Shown: in pieces, positions 1-7,089 of the stretch
Layout of the letters: each line of letters opens with the position of its first letter
Numbering within the stretch: position 1 is the first letter of the stretch
NCBI GenBank assembly: GCA_900543945.1
Contig: UQTN01000038.1
Span: forward strand, 1-18,237
Origin: an uncultured Collinsella sp.
GTDB taxonomy: Bacteria > Actinomycetota > Coriobacteriia > Coriobacteriales > Coriobacteriaceae
Direction: 5' to 3'
Length of the DNA stretch: 18,237 bases
Notes under the pieces: model-generated
What the model saw: only the letters and a program-made list of their open reading frames with translations
Database searches by the model: none
Told to the model about the DNA's origin: nothing
Position numbers and translations under genes: made by a program

Positions 1-38
1 TTCCGCACCTGCCCGGCTTTCTTTTTGCCCAAAGGCGG

Positions 39-1292
39 TTAATCGTCGAAGCGGGATTGGCGGCCGAAAGATAGGGCGGTGTCGCCGAACTTGTCTCGGA
101 CGGCATCGATCGCGACGGAGAGGTCGCGACGGTCGCTTGATTGGGCTCCGCGGTCGTCGACTTCGCAGAACAGGTCGGTCTGGATGCCGCCCTGATGGTC
201 AAAGTCGCTCATGCCGATGCCTGCTAAGCGAACATGCATGCCTTCCTGCCAGATGTTGTCGAGCAGTTCGAGCGCAACCGCCACAAAGATATTCTCGTCG
301 TCGGTGGGGTGGGGAAGCCGCCGCTGCGCCGTGCGTCCGCTGCCATACGAATACTTAAGCTTGAGCGTTACCGTGCCGCCCGTCAGTCCCTGACGGCGCA
401 GGCGGCGTCCAACCGACTCTCCCAACAGCGCAATCGCCGCTTCGATGTCCCCACGCTCAGTCAAATCTTTCGCAAAGGTGCGCTCATTGCTCACGGATTT
501 AACCTCGCGTTCCTCATCGAGGCTTGTTACTTCGGATATTTCGAGCCCCAGCGCACGCTGGCGCATGCGTTCGCCGTTGACGCCAAAAATAGAGGCCAAG
601 GTGGATTCCGGTGCACGTGATAGCTCGCCGAGCGTGTAGATGCGCATGCGGCGCAGTCGCTCCTCGGCCGAGCGCCCGATGCCGCTCATGGCAGATACCG
701 GCAGCGCGGCCAAAAAGCGCTGCTCGGTTCCGGGGCGCACGATGGTCAGCCCAAACGGCTTATCCCGCTCGCTTGCGATCTTTGCGACCGTCTTGTTGCA
801 GCCCACGCCAATGGAACAGGTCACTCCCAGCGCTGCCACGCGGTCGCTTATGCGCCGTGCAACCAGCAGCGGGTCCTCGGGCGCAAAACGACCCGGTGTG
901 ATATCGATAAAGGCTTCGTCGATGGATACGCGCTCAACGCGCGGCGTCTCCTCGGCAAGAATCGCCATGACCTGCGCGCTCACCTCGCGGTAGCGATCAA
1001 AGTGCCCGTGCGTCCAAATGGCTTGCGGGCACAAGCGCCGCGCCTCGGCCGAGGCCATGGCAGAGCGCACGCCAAAGCGACGTGCCTCATACGAGCACGT
1101 GGACACGACGCCACGCGAATCGGCGTCTCCGCCCACGATGAGTGGCTTTCCGCGCCATTCGGGATGATCGAGCATCTCCACGCTCGCAAAAAATGCATCG
1201 AGGTCCATGAGGCCCACCGCCGAACCCGTCCAGGGAGGCGGTGTGACGCCCATGGCATCCTCATAACCGTATGTATGTTCGCGTCTTTCCAT
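39..1292 (-). CDS. dinB: DNA polymerase IV (Y-family translesion polymerase)
   Basis: This is an error-prone polymerase that extends past damaged template bases. Seen: the Y-family palm motif MDLDAFFASVE (residues 29-39) with metal-binding Asp30 and a Phe35 at the steric-gate position, and the second catalytic motif SIDEAF (123-128, Asp125/Glu126). Helix-hairpin-helix and little-finger regions follow. QTDLF near the C-terminus fits the sliding-clamp binding motif QxxLF. The complete frame is 417 residues. The first ATG (1292) has no visible ribosome binding site. The in-frame ATG at 1253 (Met14, MGVTPPPW) has GAGG five bases upstream and still leaves 15 residues before the catalytic motif, so 39-1253 is the more likely protein (404 residues). 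The gene is transcribed divergently from rpsP. No clear LexA box was found, so damage control is not shown. Family assignment is secure; the start is not. Confidence 0.95.
   Translation of the reverse strand: MERREHTYGYEDAMGVTPPPWTGSAVGLMDLDAFFASVEMLDHPEWRGKPLIVGGDADSRGVVSTCSYEARRFGVRSAMASAEARRLCPQAIWTHGHFDRYREVSAQVMAILAEETPRVERVSIDEAFIDITPGRFAPEDPLLVARRISDRVAALGVTCSIGVGCNKTVAKIASERDKPFGLTIVRPGTEQRFLAALPVSAMSGIGRSAEERLRRMRIYTLGELSRAPESTLASIFGVNGERMRQRALGLEISEVTSLDEEREVKSVSNERTFAKDLTERGDIEAAIALLGESVGRRLRRQGLTGGTVTLKLKYSYGSGRTAQRRLPHPTDDENIFVAVALELLDNIWQEGMHVRLAGIGMSDFDHQGGIQTDLFCEVDDRGAQSSDRRDLSVAIDAVRDKFGDTALSFGRQSRFDD
1259..1262 (-). promoter_or_regulatory. Ribosome binding site favouring a shorter dinB
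   Basis: On the minus strand GAGG lies five bases before the in-frame ATG at 1251-1253. The upstream ATG at 1290-1292 has no purine-rich site in front of it. This supports initiation at residue 14 of the longer reading frame. Confidence 0.5.
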
Positions 1293-1298
1293 GTCATG

Positions 1299-1304
1299 AG
1301 TATA
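1299..1304 (-). promoter_or_regulatory. Possible -10 element for dinB
   Basis: TATACT on the minus strand lies six bases before the upstream ATG. A transcript starting about seven bases downstream would begin at or next to that ATG and give a roughly 40-nt leader to the ATG at 1253. No convincing -35 hexamer is present 16-18 bases upstream, so this is weak. Confidence 0.3.
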
Positions 1305-1338
1305 CCGCGCAGCTCATGTGGGGTGCGTGTATGTGCTT

Positions 1339-1374
1339 GCAAATCCCGAATTCTTGTCTAAGATATGGATTTGC
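1339..1374. repeat. 8-bp inverted repeat in the dinB/rpsP divergent region
   Basis: GCAAATCC (1339-1346) is repeated in inverted orientation as GGATTTGC (1367-1374), separated by 20 bases. It sits between the divergent starts, upstream of the proposed rpsP promoter. It overlaps a weak promoter-like pair, TTGCAA (1337-1342) and TAAGAT (1359-1364). It may be a two-half-site operator or a hairpin; no function is shown. Confidence 0.4.
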
Positions 1375-1408
1375 CCTCGACTACACCGAAGAAGTTGGTC
1401 TCACGGAC

Positions 1409-1437
1409 TTCACCTGCCCGCGTCGATGGCGTATTAT
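1409..1437 (+). promoter_or_regulatory. Predicted promoter of the rpsP operon
   Basis: TTCACC (1409-1414), a 17-bp spacer and TATTAT (1432-1437) resemble a housekeeping sigma-factor promoter. Transcription would start near 1444, giving a leader of about 50 nt before the rpsP start. Confidence 0.5.
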
Positions 1438-1459
1438 GTTCAACTGTTTGTTTGTAGTT

Positions 1460-1474
1460 GCAGCCTAAAGCTGC
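1460..1474 (+). promoter_or_regulatory. Small hairpin in the rpsP leader
   Basis: GCAGC (1460-1464) and GCTGC (1470-1474) form a perfect 5-bp stem with a CTAAA loop, ending six bases before the GGAGGAG ribosome binding site. An upstream pair, CAACT (1441-1445) with AGTTG (1456-1460), shares G1460, so the two stems compete for one base. The stem is too short for confidence. Confidence 0.3.
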
Positions 1475-1493
1475 TTGGTTGGAGGAGTTTCCT

Positions 1494-1835
1494 TTGGCAG
1501 TCAAGATTCGCCTTGCTCGTCACGGCGCTAAGAAGCGTCCGTACTACCGTGTCGTCGTCGCCGATTCCCGCGCCCCGCGTGACGGTCGTATCATCGAGGA
1601 GGTTGGCCGCTACAACCCGATGACCGCCCCCAAGACCATCAACCTCGACCTCGAGAAGATCGCCGACTGGCAGTCCAAGGGCGCTCAGCTCACCGACGCC
1701 GTCGCCGCTCTGGTCAAGGCCGCCAACGAGGGCGAGAAGACCGAGACCGTCGTCAAGAAGTCCAAGAAGCAGCTCGCCAAAGAGGCCGAGGTCGCTAAGG
1801 CTGCCGCTGAGGCCGCTGAGGGCGCCGAGGAGTAA
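1494..1835 (+). CDS. rpsP: 30S ribosomal protein S16
   Basis: This is a small-subunit protein that binds 16S rRNA early in 30S assembly. Seen: the conserved start AVKIRLARHGAKKRPYYRVV followed by the ADSRAPRDG turn and YNPM. Start choice: the frame is open further upstream, but homology begins exactly at TTG 1494. GGAGGAG (1481-1487) lies six bases before it, so the protein begins at a UUG codon and is 113 residues long. The S16 core is about 80-90 residues. The rest is an Ala/Lys/Glu-rich low-complexity tail (KKSKKQLAKEAEVAKAAAEA), a type of extension common in actinobacterial S16. It is the first gene of an operon with the KH protein, rimM, trmD and lepB. The ffh gene found upstream of rpsP in many Firmicutes is replaced here by divergent dinB. 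Confidence 0.97.
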   Translation: MAVKIRLARHGAKKRPYYRVVVADSRAPRDGRIIEEVGRYNPMTAPKTINLDLEKIADWQSKGAQLTDAVAALVKAANEGEKTETVVKKSKKQLAKEAEVAKAAAEAAEGAEE

Positions 1836-1838
1836 ATC

Positions 1839-2123
1839 GTGCCTGAGGTTGACGCTGCACAGCTCGAGGGTGAGGCAATGCTCTCAGATCGCATCGCCGA
1901 TCTCGTCGAATATCTCGTTGTTCAGATCGTCGACGACCCGGATTCCGTGAGCCTTGAGGTCATCGATGGTGACGACGCCTCTACGATCGAGGTTTCTGTC
2001 GCCGAGGATGACGTCGCTAAGGTCATCGGCCGTCGTGGCCGTACCATCAAGGCCATTCGCACGCTCGCCCGTGCACTGGCCGCTCGCCTCGACACTGCTG
2101 TCGAGGTAGAGGTTCTGGGCTAG
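1839..2123 (+). CDS. khpA: KH-domain RNA-binding protein KhpA
   Basis: This is a small cytoplasmic KH-domain protein. In other Gram-positive bacteria KhpA pairs with KhpB (Jag) and binds RNA in control of cell elongation and division. Seen: a single KH fold with the signature VIGRRGRTIKAIRTL, including the GxxG loop GRRG, and a preceding LVEYLVVQIVDDPDSV helix. Length is 94 residues from GTG 1839, which lies three bases after the rpsP stop with GAGGAG (1827-1832) six bases upstream. ATG 1878 is an alternative start (81 residues) with GAGGG seven bases upstream, closer to the usual KhpA length. The position between rpsP and rimM is the conserved location of this gene. Confidence 0.9.
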   Translation: MPEVDAAQLEGEAMLSDRIADLVEYLVVQIVDDPDSVSLEVIDGDDASTIEVSVAEDDVAKVIGRRGRTIKAIRTLARALAARLDTAVEVEVLG

Positions 2124-2139
2124 GACCTTGAGGTCCCAG
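2120..2139 (+). promoter_or_regulatory. Hairpin enclosing the rimM start codon
   Basis: GGACC (2123-2127) and GGTCC (2132-2136) form a 5-bp stem with a TTGA loop. CT/AG (2120-2121 with 2138-2139) adds two pairs after an A-C mismatch. The TTG start of rimM (2128-2130) is in the loop, the Shine-Dalgarno-like AGGA (2122-2125) is in or next to the stem, and the khpA stop (2121-2123) is in the 5' arm. A ribosome finishing khpA would open it, which suggests translational coupling (inference). Confidence 0.4.
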
Positions 2140-2649
2140 TACAAAAACATCGCCCGTGTGGTCAAGCCGCACGGAAGGAAGGGGGAGGTCCTCGCGCAAC
2201 CGCTGCGGGGGCTTCCTTCTGTATTAGAGCCGGGTATGCGCGTCGCCCTGACGCCGCCGGCGCTCAAGCGCGACCGCTTTTGCACGGTCGTGTCCGTCAC
2301 CGATACGGGCGATGGCGATCTGGTCTCGTTTGAGGGCATTGACGACTTGACGGCCGCCGAGGGCATCACGGGATGCTATGTGTTGGCAAATCGTGACGAT
2401 TTAGAGCTCGATTCACTCGACGCCGCCTATACCGACCTGATGGGTCGCGAGGTGGTCGACGAGCGCTTCGGTTCACTCGGCACGATCGTCGAGATCATGT
2501 CGACGCCCGCTAACGATGTTTGGGTTGTCGAGGGTGATCGGTACGGCGAGGTACTGATTCCCGTGATCGAGCAGGTTGTGCTCGATCTTCCCGACACAGG
2601 AACAATTTCCGTCCACGTTATGGACGGCCTGATCGATATGGACAAGTAG
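2128..2649 (+). CDS. rimM: 16S rRNA processing/ribosome maturation factor RimM
   Basis: RimM binds the 30S head through protein S19 and helps 16S rRNA maturation. Seen: an N-terminal RimM domain beginning YKNIARVVKPHGRKGEV (residues 5-21, with the HGxxGE signature) and a C-terminal PRC-barrel domain from about residue 98. The latter has GSLGTIVEIM, NDVWVVEG and a VLIPVIEQVVLDL strand in place of the usual IPFI segment. Length is 173 residues, normal for the family. TTG 2128 is the only initiator that keeps the whole RimM domain, and it lies four bases after the khpA stop. The ribosome binding site is weak and the start lies in a hairpin loop, so expression probably depends on khpA translation. 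Position between the KH gene and trmD is the classical one. Confidence 0.93.
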   Translation: MRSQYKNIARVVKPHGRKGEVLAQPLRGLPSVLEPGMRVALTPPALKRDRFCTVVSVTDTGDGDLVSFEGIDDLTAAEGITGCYVLANRDDLELDSLDAAYTDLMGREVVDERFGSLGTIVEIMSTPANDVWVVEGDRYGEVLIPVIEQVVLDLPDTGTISVHVMDGLIDMDK

Positions 2650-2659
2650 GGAGGACAAC

Positions 2660-3418
2660 ATGCTGATTGAGACCCTTTCGGTCTTTCCCGAGATGTTTGA
2701 GCCCGTCATGTCCACATCGATTTTGGGCCGCGCCCGCAAGGCCGGCCTTTTTGATTTTAAGGCGTATAACCTGCGCGACTGGACGCACGACCGCCATCGT
2801 ACCGTCGATGACGAGCCGTACGGCGGCGGGCAGGGCATGCTCATGAAGGTCGAGCCTATTGTCGAGGCCATCGAGGCTATTAGCTCCGAGGGTCCTAAGC
2901 CCACCGTGGTGTTTTTTACCCCCTGTGGCGAGCCCTTTACACAGCATGTGGCCGAGCGCCTGCTCAAAAGCGAGCGCTTGCTGTTTGTGTGCAGCCGTTA
3001 CGAGGGTGTCGACGAGCGTGCCTATGCGTATGCCGACGAGCGCCTGTCGATCGGCGATTACGTGCTCACGGGCGGCGAGCTTCCCGCTATGGTCGTTGCC
3101 GATGCCGTCGTACGCCTGATTCCCGGCGCCCTTGGTGACGAGATGAGCAACGTCGACGAGTCGTTCTCGACCGCCGAGGACGGAGGCCTGCTCGAGTATG
3201 CGCAGTACACTCGCCCTGCTGAATTCAACGGCGAGGGCGTGCCGCCGGTGCTCGTGAGCGGTGACCATGCCAAGGTTGACGCCTGGCGCCGTAAGAATGC
3301 CATCGAGCGCACCTGCCGCTGGCGTCCCGACCTGATCGAGACGGCACGGCTTACGCCCCAGGAGCGCGCATACGCGCAGGAGATTCTGGACGCTTCGTAT
3401 TCGCAGAGCGAGGAGTGA
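2660..3418 (+). CDS. trmD: tRNA (guanine-N1)-methyltransferase TrmD
   Basis: TrmD transfers methyl from S-adenosylmethionine to G37 of tRNAs with a G at position 36, which prevents +1 frameshifting. Seen: YGGGQGM (54-60), SRYEGVDER (112-120) and the knot segment IGDYVLTGGELP (131-142) that binds the cofactor in this SPOUT fold. A C-terminal helical domain follows with YTRPAEF and RTCRWRPDLI. Length is 252 residues, normal. ATG 2660 has GGGAGG five bases upstream. Odd point: the motif that usually reads (E)DSF, where the Asp is the general base (Asp169 in E. coli/H. influenzae numbering), reads VDESF (165-169), so Glu167 seems to sit at the Asp position, followed by a short insertion before GLLEY. 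I expect the enzyme to be active because everything else is intact. It is in operon with rimM and lepB. Confidence 0.96.
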   Translation: MLIETLSVFPEMFEPVMSTSILGRARKAGLFDFKAYNLRDWTHDRHRTVDDEPYGGGQGMLMKVEPIVEAIEAISSEGPKPTVVFFTPCGEPFTQHVAERLLKSERLLFVCSRYEGVDERAYAYADERLSIGDYVLTGGELPAMVVADAVVRLIPGALGDEMSNVDESFSTAEDGGLLEYAQYTRPAEFNGEGVPPVLVSGDHAKVDAWRRKNAIERTCRWRPDLIETARLTPQERAYAQEILDASYSQSEE

Positions 3419-3420
3419 GA

Positions 3421-3984
3421 ATGGTTCCATCGCAGCATTCCGCGTTGAGGGGCGCTTTTGAGTGGGTCGCGGTCATCGCGATCGCGCTCGTGGCCACCTT
3501 CCTGATCCGCACCTTTGTGGTCGAGCCCTTTGTGGTACCCACCGGCTCCATGGAGGACACGATCGAGATTGGCGACCAGATCCTGGCACAAAAGGTGAGC
3601 CTCGAGCTCGGTCAGCCCGTCAAACAGGGTGATATCGTGGTGTTCCACAACCCCGATGTCACTTCCGAGCATGATGTTCTTGTCAAGCGTGTTATTGCCA
3701 CGGCCGGCCAGACGGTCGACCTGCAGGACGGCAAGGTGGTCGTTGACGGCCAAGCGCTCGATGAGGACTATACGACGGGCATGAGCTGGCCGCTTTCGGT
3801 CCAAGCGCCTGGCGCCCAGGTGAGTTATCCCTACAGCGTTCCCGACGGGTGCGTGTGGGTGATGGGCGACAACCGCGAAAACTCTGCCGACTCGCGCTAC
3901 TTTGGTCCCGTCGATCGCTCTGATTTGATCGCTGTGGCGCTTGTGCGCTACTGGCCGCTCAACCGCATCGGCGCTATCGACTAA
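3421..3984 (+). CDS. lepB: Signal peptidase I (leader peptidase)
   Basis: This membrane serine protease removes signal peptides from exported proteins. Seen: one N-terminal membrane helix (about residues 13-30, WVAVIAIALVATFLI) and box B TGSMEDTI with nucleophile Ser43. VLVKRVIA carries general-base Lys89, and box E GDNRENSADSRYFG (149-162) follows. The Ser/Lys dyad is complete. Length is 187 residues, the compact one-helix type with no large insertion. Start choice: ATG 3421 has GAGGAG (3410-3415) five bases upstream and lies two bases after the trmD stop; a GTG at 3415 would lie inside that site. Its place after trmD and near rplS matches the actinobacterial arrangement, where lepB follows rplS. 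Confidence 0.95.
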   Translation: MVPSQHSALRGAFEWVAVIAIALVATFLIRTFVVEPFVVPTGSMEDTIEIGDQILAQKVSLELGQPVKQGDIVVFHNPDVTSEHDVLVKRVIATAGQTVDLQDGKVVVDGQALDEDYTTGMSWPLSVQAPGAQVSYPYSVPDGCVWVMGDNRENSADSRYFGPVDRSDLIAVALVRYWPLNRIGAID

Positions 3985-3991
3985 AAACCGC

Positions 3992-3997
3992 TATAGT
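3992..3997 (+). promoter_or_regulatory. Possible -10 element before glyQ
   Basis: TATAGT lies in the 59-bp lepB-glyQ gap. No good -35 hexamer is seen 16-18 bases upstream. The gap is far too short for a T-box leader, so glyQ-glyS either reads through from the rpsP operon or uses this weak promoter. Confidence 0.3.
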
Positions 3998-4043
3998 ACA
4001 GTACCTAACCGTGTAATCGTTTCGACGAGGGGATATTAGAGGC

Positions 4044-4955
4044 ATGAACGCTTCATCGCTTTCCTTCCAAGACATCATCCTGCGCCTCCAGCAGTACTGG
4101 GGCGAGCAGGGCTGCGTCATTATGCAGCCCTATGACTCCGAGGTCGGTGCCGGTACCTTCCATACCGCGACCACGCTGCGCTCGCTCGGTCCCGCCGAAT
4201 GGCGCACCTGCTATGCGCAGCCCTGCCGCCGTCCCGCCGACGGCCGCTACGGCGAGAACCCTAACCGCATGCAGCACTACTATCAGTTCCAGGTGCTCAT
4301 TAAGCCCTCTCCGGTTAATGCTCAGGAGCTTTACCTGGGGTCTCTTGCTGCCATTGGCCTGGACCCCAACGACCATGACGTCCGTTTTGTCGAGGACGAC
4401 TGGGAGAGCCCGACGCTGGGCGCCTGGGGCCTTGGCTGGGAGGTCTGGCTCAACGGCATGGAGGTCACGCAGTTCACGTACTTCCAGCAGGTGGGCGGTA
4501 TCGAGGTCGCCCCCGTGCCCGTCGAGATCACCTATGGCCTGGAGCGTATCGCCATGTACGCTCAGGGCGTCAACTCGGTCTACGATCTGGTGTGGAGCTA
4601 TCTGCCCGACGGCACGCCCATGACCTACGGCGACGTGTTCCTCGAGAACGAGCGCGAGTTCAGTGCCTATAACTTTGAGGTCGCCAACGTCGAGATGATG
4701 CGTCAGAAGTTTGACGACTACGAGGCCGAGTGCCATTCCTGCCTGGAGCGCAAGCTGCCGTTGCCGGCGTACGACTGTGTCATGAAGTGCAGTCACGCCT
4801 TCAACCTGCTCGATGCCCGCGGCGCCCTGTCCGCGGTCGAGCGTGCCAACTACATCCTGCGCGTCCGCGCCGTCGCCAAGGCGTGCTGCGAGGCCTACAT
4901 GGCCGAGGTCGCCGGAGTCAACGAGAATGCCGACCAGGAAGGCGAGGTGGCGTAA
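4044..4955 (+). CDS. glyQ: Glycine--tRNA ligase alpha subunit
   Basis: This is the catalytic subunit of the bacterial-type alpha2beta2 glycyl-tRNA synthetase. It activates glycine with ATP and passes it to tRNA-Gly. Seen: class II core signatures QPYDSEVGAGTFHTAT (28-43), YAQPCRRPADGRYGENPNR (57-75), the YYQFQVLIKPSP strand and ITYGLERIAMY with the motif-3 arginine. Length is 303 residues, typical. A short C-terminal tail is acidic and variable. ATG 4044 fits family N-termini; AGAGG lies only one base upstream and GAGGGG eleven bases upstream, so the exact ribosome binding site is unclear. The glyS start follows three bases after the stop, as expected for equal subunit production. Confidence 0.98.
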   Translation: MNASSLSFQDIILRLQQYWGEQGCVIMQPYDSEVGAGTFHTATTLRSLGPAEWRTCYAQPCRRPADGRYGENPNRMQHYYQFQVLIKPSPVNAQELYLGSLAAIGLDPNDHDVRFVEDDWESPTLGAWGLGWEVWLNGMEVTQFTYFQQVGGIEVAPVPVEITYGLERIAMYAQGVNSVYDLVWSYLPDGTPMTYGDVFLENEREFSAYNFEVANVEMMRQKFDDYEAECHSCLERKLPLPAYDCVMKCSHAFNLLDARGALSAVERANYILRVRAVAKACCEAYMAEVAGVNENADQEGEVA

Positions 4956-4958
4956 GCC

Positions 4959-7055
4959 ATGGCAGACGCTAAGGATTTCCTGTTTGAGATCGGTACGGAG
5001 GAAATGCCCTCTGCACCGCTGAACAATGCCGTCAAGCAGCTTGGTACCATGATCGCCAAGGGTCTCGACGAGGCCGGTCTGGCCCACGGCGAGGTCCGCG
5101 TGATCTCGAGCCCGCGTCGCCTGGCTGCGCTCGTTGCCGACGTTGCCACCGCGACCGATGAGGTTCACGAGGTCAAGCGTGGCCCCGCGGCAAACATCGC
5201 CTTCGACGCTGACGGTAACGCCACCAAGGCCGCCCAGGGCTTCGCCCGCAAGTGCGGTGTGGCTGCCGAGGACCTGGTCCGTCGTGAGGATACCGACGGT
5301 CGCGAGTATGTCTTTGCCGAGAAGAACATTCCCTCCGCACCGGCAACCCCGATCCTGACGGCCCTGTGCGAGAAGACCATTGCCGGCCTGCAGTGGCCCA
5401 ACTACCGCTCCCAGCGCTGGGGCCACGAGCACGCGACGTTCGTGCGTCCGGTCCGCTGGATTTGCTGCCTTCTGGGCGAGGATGTTGTGCCTGTGTCATT
5501 TGCCGACGTGACGAGCGGCAACACCACGCGCGGCCATCGCGTGCTCGGCCCCGGTGACCACGTTGTCGCCAGCCCCGCCGCCTACGAGCAGGTACTCGAG
5601 GACGCCGGCGTGCTTTCTGCCGAGCGCCGTCGCGAGGCCATCCTTGCCGGTATCTCCGAGGTCGAGGCCGCTCGCCCCGGCTGCCATGTCGATACGCCCA
5701 AGAAGGTCTTTGAGGAGGTCATTAACCTCTGCGAGTGGCCGACGGTGCTCGTCGGTACTTTCGACGAGGAGTTCCTCAAGGTCCCGCACGAGATTATCTG
5801 CGAGTCCATGCTCACCAACCAGCGCTACTTCCCGATCTATGACGGCGAGGGCAAGCTGACGCGTGAGTTCGTGGTCGTCTCCAACAGCAAGCCCGAGAAC
5901 GCCGAGCGAGTGATCGACGGTAACGAGCGCGTCGTGCGCGCCCGTCTGGACGACGCTAAGTTCTTCTACGAGGAGGACCTGAAGATCTCCCTCGACGAGT
6001 TCCGTGAGCGTCTGTCCAAGGTTGCCTTCCAGGAGAAGCTCGGTAGCGTGCTCGCCAAGTCCGAGCGCATCGAGCAGCTCGCGCTCGCTATCGCCCGTGA
6101 GGCGCACCTGGGTGCTCACCTGGCAGCCGACGCCGGCCGTGCCGCGCACCTGTGCAAGGCCGACCTGGTGTCCAACGCCGTCGTCGAGTTCACGAGCCAG
6201 CAGGGCGTGATGGGCGGTTACTACGCGACCGCGATGGGGGAGAACGACGAGGTCGCCCACGCCATTCGCGATCATTATCGTCCCCGCTTTGCCGGCGACG
6301 AGCTGCCCGAGGGCACCGCTGGCTGCATCGTGGCCTGCGCCGACAAGCTCGATACCATCGCCGGTATCTTTGCCATCGGCGAGCCTCCGACCGGCTCCTC
6401 CGACCCCTACGCGCTGCGTCGTGCCGCTATCGGCATCATCAACATCCTGCGCGACCGTCTGCCGATCGACCCCACGTCGCTGATTGACTTTGCTCTGCAG
6501 CTTTACAGCGAGCAGGGCATTGAGTTCGACGCCGCCGAGGTCGCCCAGCAGGTTCGTGACTTCTTCCATGGCCGCCTGGTGAGCATGGCCCGCGACGAAA
6601 AGATTCCGGCCGATACCGTTGCCGCCGTCTCCGCGGTGCACATCATCGCCCCGTCCGTCTTCTTCGCCCGCTGCGCCGCCCTCGACGAGGCCCGCAAGAA
6701 TGATGCCGAGACCTTTGACAACCTGGCTACCGCCTATGCCCGTGCCGCGCACATCTCCAAGCCCGAGCTGGGTGCGGAGTATGACCGCAGCCTGATGGGC
6801 GAGGTCGAGCTCGCGCTCGCCGACGCCTCCGAGGCTGCTCAGACCGCTGTCGATGCCGCCCTTGCTGCCGAGGACTACCCGGCCGCATTTGCTGCCCTCG
6901 CCGCCCTGCGTGCCCCCATCGACCGCTTCTTCGACGAGGTCATGGTCATGGACAAGGACGAGCAGCTTCGCGATAATCGCCTTAAGCTGCTCAACCGCTT
7001 CGAGGCCGTTTTCTCCGGCATCGCCAACATCGGTGAGCTTGCCCGCAAAAAGTAA
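4959..7055 (+). CDS. glyS: Glycine--tRNA ligase beta subunit
   Basis: The beta subunit of tetrameric glycyl-tRNA synthetase provides tRNA recognition. Seen: the N-terminal FEIGTEEMP (9-17) and SPRRLA (51-56), RWGHEHATFVRPVRW (153-167), a middle domain with an HD-like helical segment (TAGCIVACADKLDTIAGIFAIGEPPTGSSDPYALRR region). The C-terminal DALR-type anticodon-binding domain carries LRAPIDRFFDEVMVM and LRDNRLKLL at about 650-680. Length is 698 residues, normal. ATG 4959 has GAGGTGG eight bases upstream, overlapping the end of glyQ. Codon use is strongly biased to C/G-ending codons, like glyQ and ppdK and more than the following ppsR, consistent with high expression. Confidence 0.97.
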   Translation: MADAKDFLFEIGTEEMPSAPLNNAVKQLGTMIAKGLDEAGLAHGEVRVISSPRRLAALVADVATATDEVHEVKRGPAANIAFDADGNATKAAQGFARKCGVAAEDLVRREDTDGREYVFAEKNIPSAPATPILTALCEKTIAGLQWPNYRSQRWGHEHATFVRPVRWICCLLGEDVVPVSFADVTSGNTTRGHRVLGPGDHVVASPAAYEQVLEDAGVLSAERRREAILAGISEVEAARPGCHVDTPKKVFEEVINLCEWPTVLVGTFDEEFLKVPHEIICESMLTNQRYFPIYDGEGKLTREFVVVSNSKPENAERVIDGNERVVRARLDDAKFFYEEDLKISLDEFRERLSKVAFQEKLGSVLAKSERIEQLALAIAREAHLGAHLAADAGRAAHLCKADLVSNAVVEFTSQQGVMGGYYATAMGENDEVAHAIRDHYRPRFAGDELPEGTAGCIVACADKLDTIAGIFAIGEPPTGSSDPYALRRAAIGIINILRDRLPIDPTSLIDFALQLYSEQGIEFDAAEVAQQVRDFFHGRLVSMARDEKIPADTVAAVSAVHIIAPSVFFARCAALDEARKNDAETFDNLATAYARAAHISKPELGAEYDRSLMGEVELALADASEAAQTAVDAALAAEDYPAAFAALAALRAPIDRFFDEVMVMDKDEQLRDNRLKLLNRFEAVFSGIANIGELARKK

Positions 7056-7062
7056 GCCAGCC

Positions 7063-7076
7063 TGCGCATAAGCGCA
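7063..7076 (+). promoter_or_regulatory. Hairpin/dyad directly before the ppsR ribosome binding site
   Basis: TGCGC-ATAA-GCGCA is a perfect 5-bp inverted repeat with a 4-base loop. It ends one base before AAAGGAG, the ppsR ribosome binding site. The same element with one base change lies before ppdK (8284-8297). It could act as an RNA hairpin or as a protein operator. Confidence 0.45.
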
Positions 7077-7089
7077 AAAGGAGCCCCGC

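Noticed and set aside
1264..1285. LexA-like box upstream of or in the start of dinB
   Set aside because: The minus strand has CGAAC and a later GGTT, but the gap is eight bases instead of the four expected for the Gram-positive/actinobacterial box, and the second half is degenerate.
1417..1444. dif-like site (TTATGTTCAAC) upstream of rpsP
   Set aside because: Only seven bases match the XerD arm of dif, the XerC arm is absent at the required distance, and the sequence is better explained as the rpsP -10 region.
1437..1445. Shared 9-mer TGTTCAACT in the rpsP and rplS (11214-11222) leaders
   Set aside because: It lies at different distances from the -10 elements and a single shared 9-mer between two 200-bp regions is compatible with chance.
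3985..4043. T-box riboswitch for glyQ-glyS
   Set aside because: The gap is only 59 bp; there is no room for the stem I, antiterminator and T-box sequence.
7063..7076. XerC-arm-like TGCGCATAA before ppsR
   Set aside because: No partner XerD arm follows; the sequence is a perfect small hairpin also found before ppdK.
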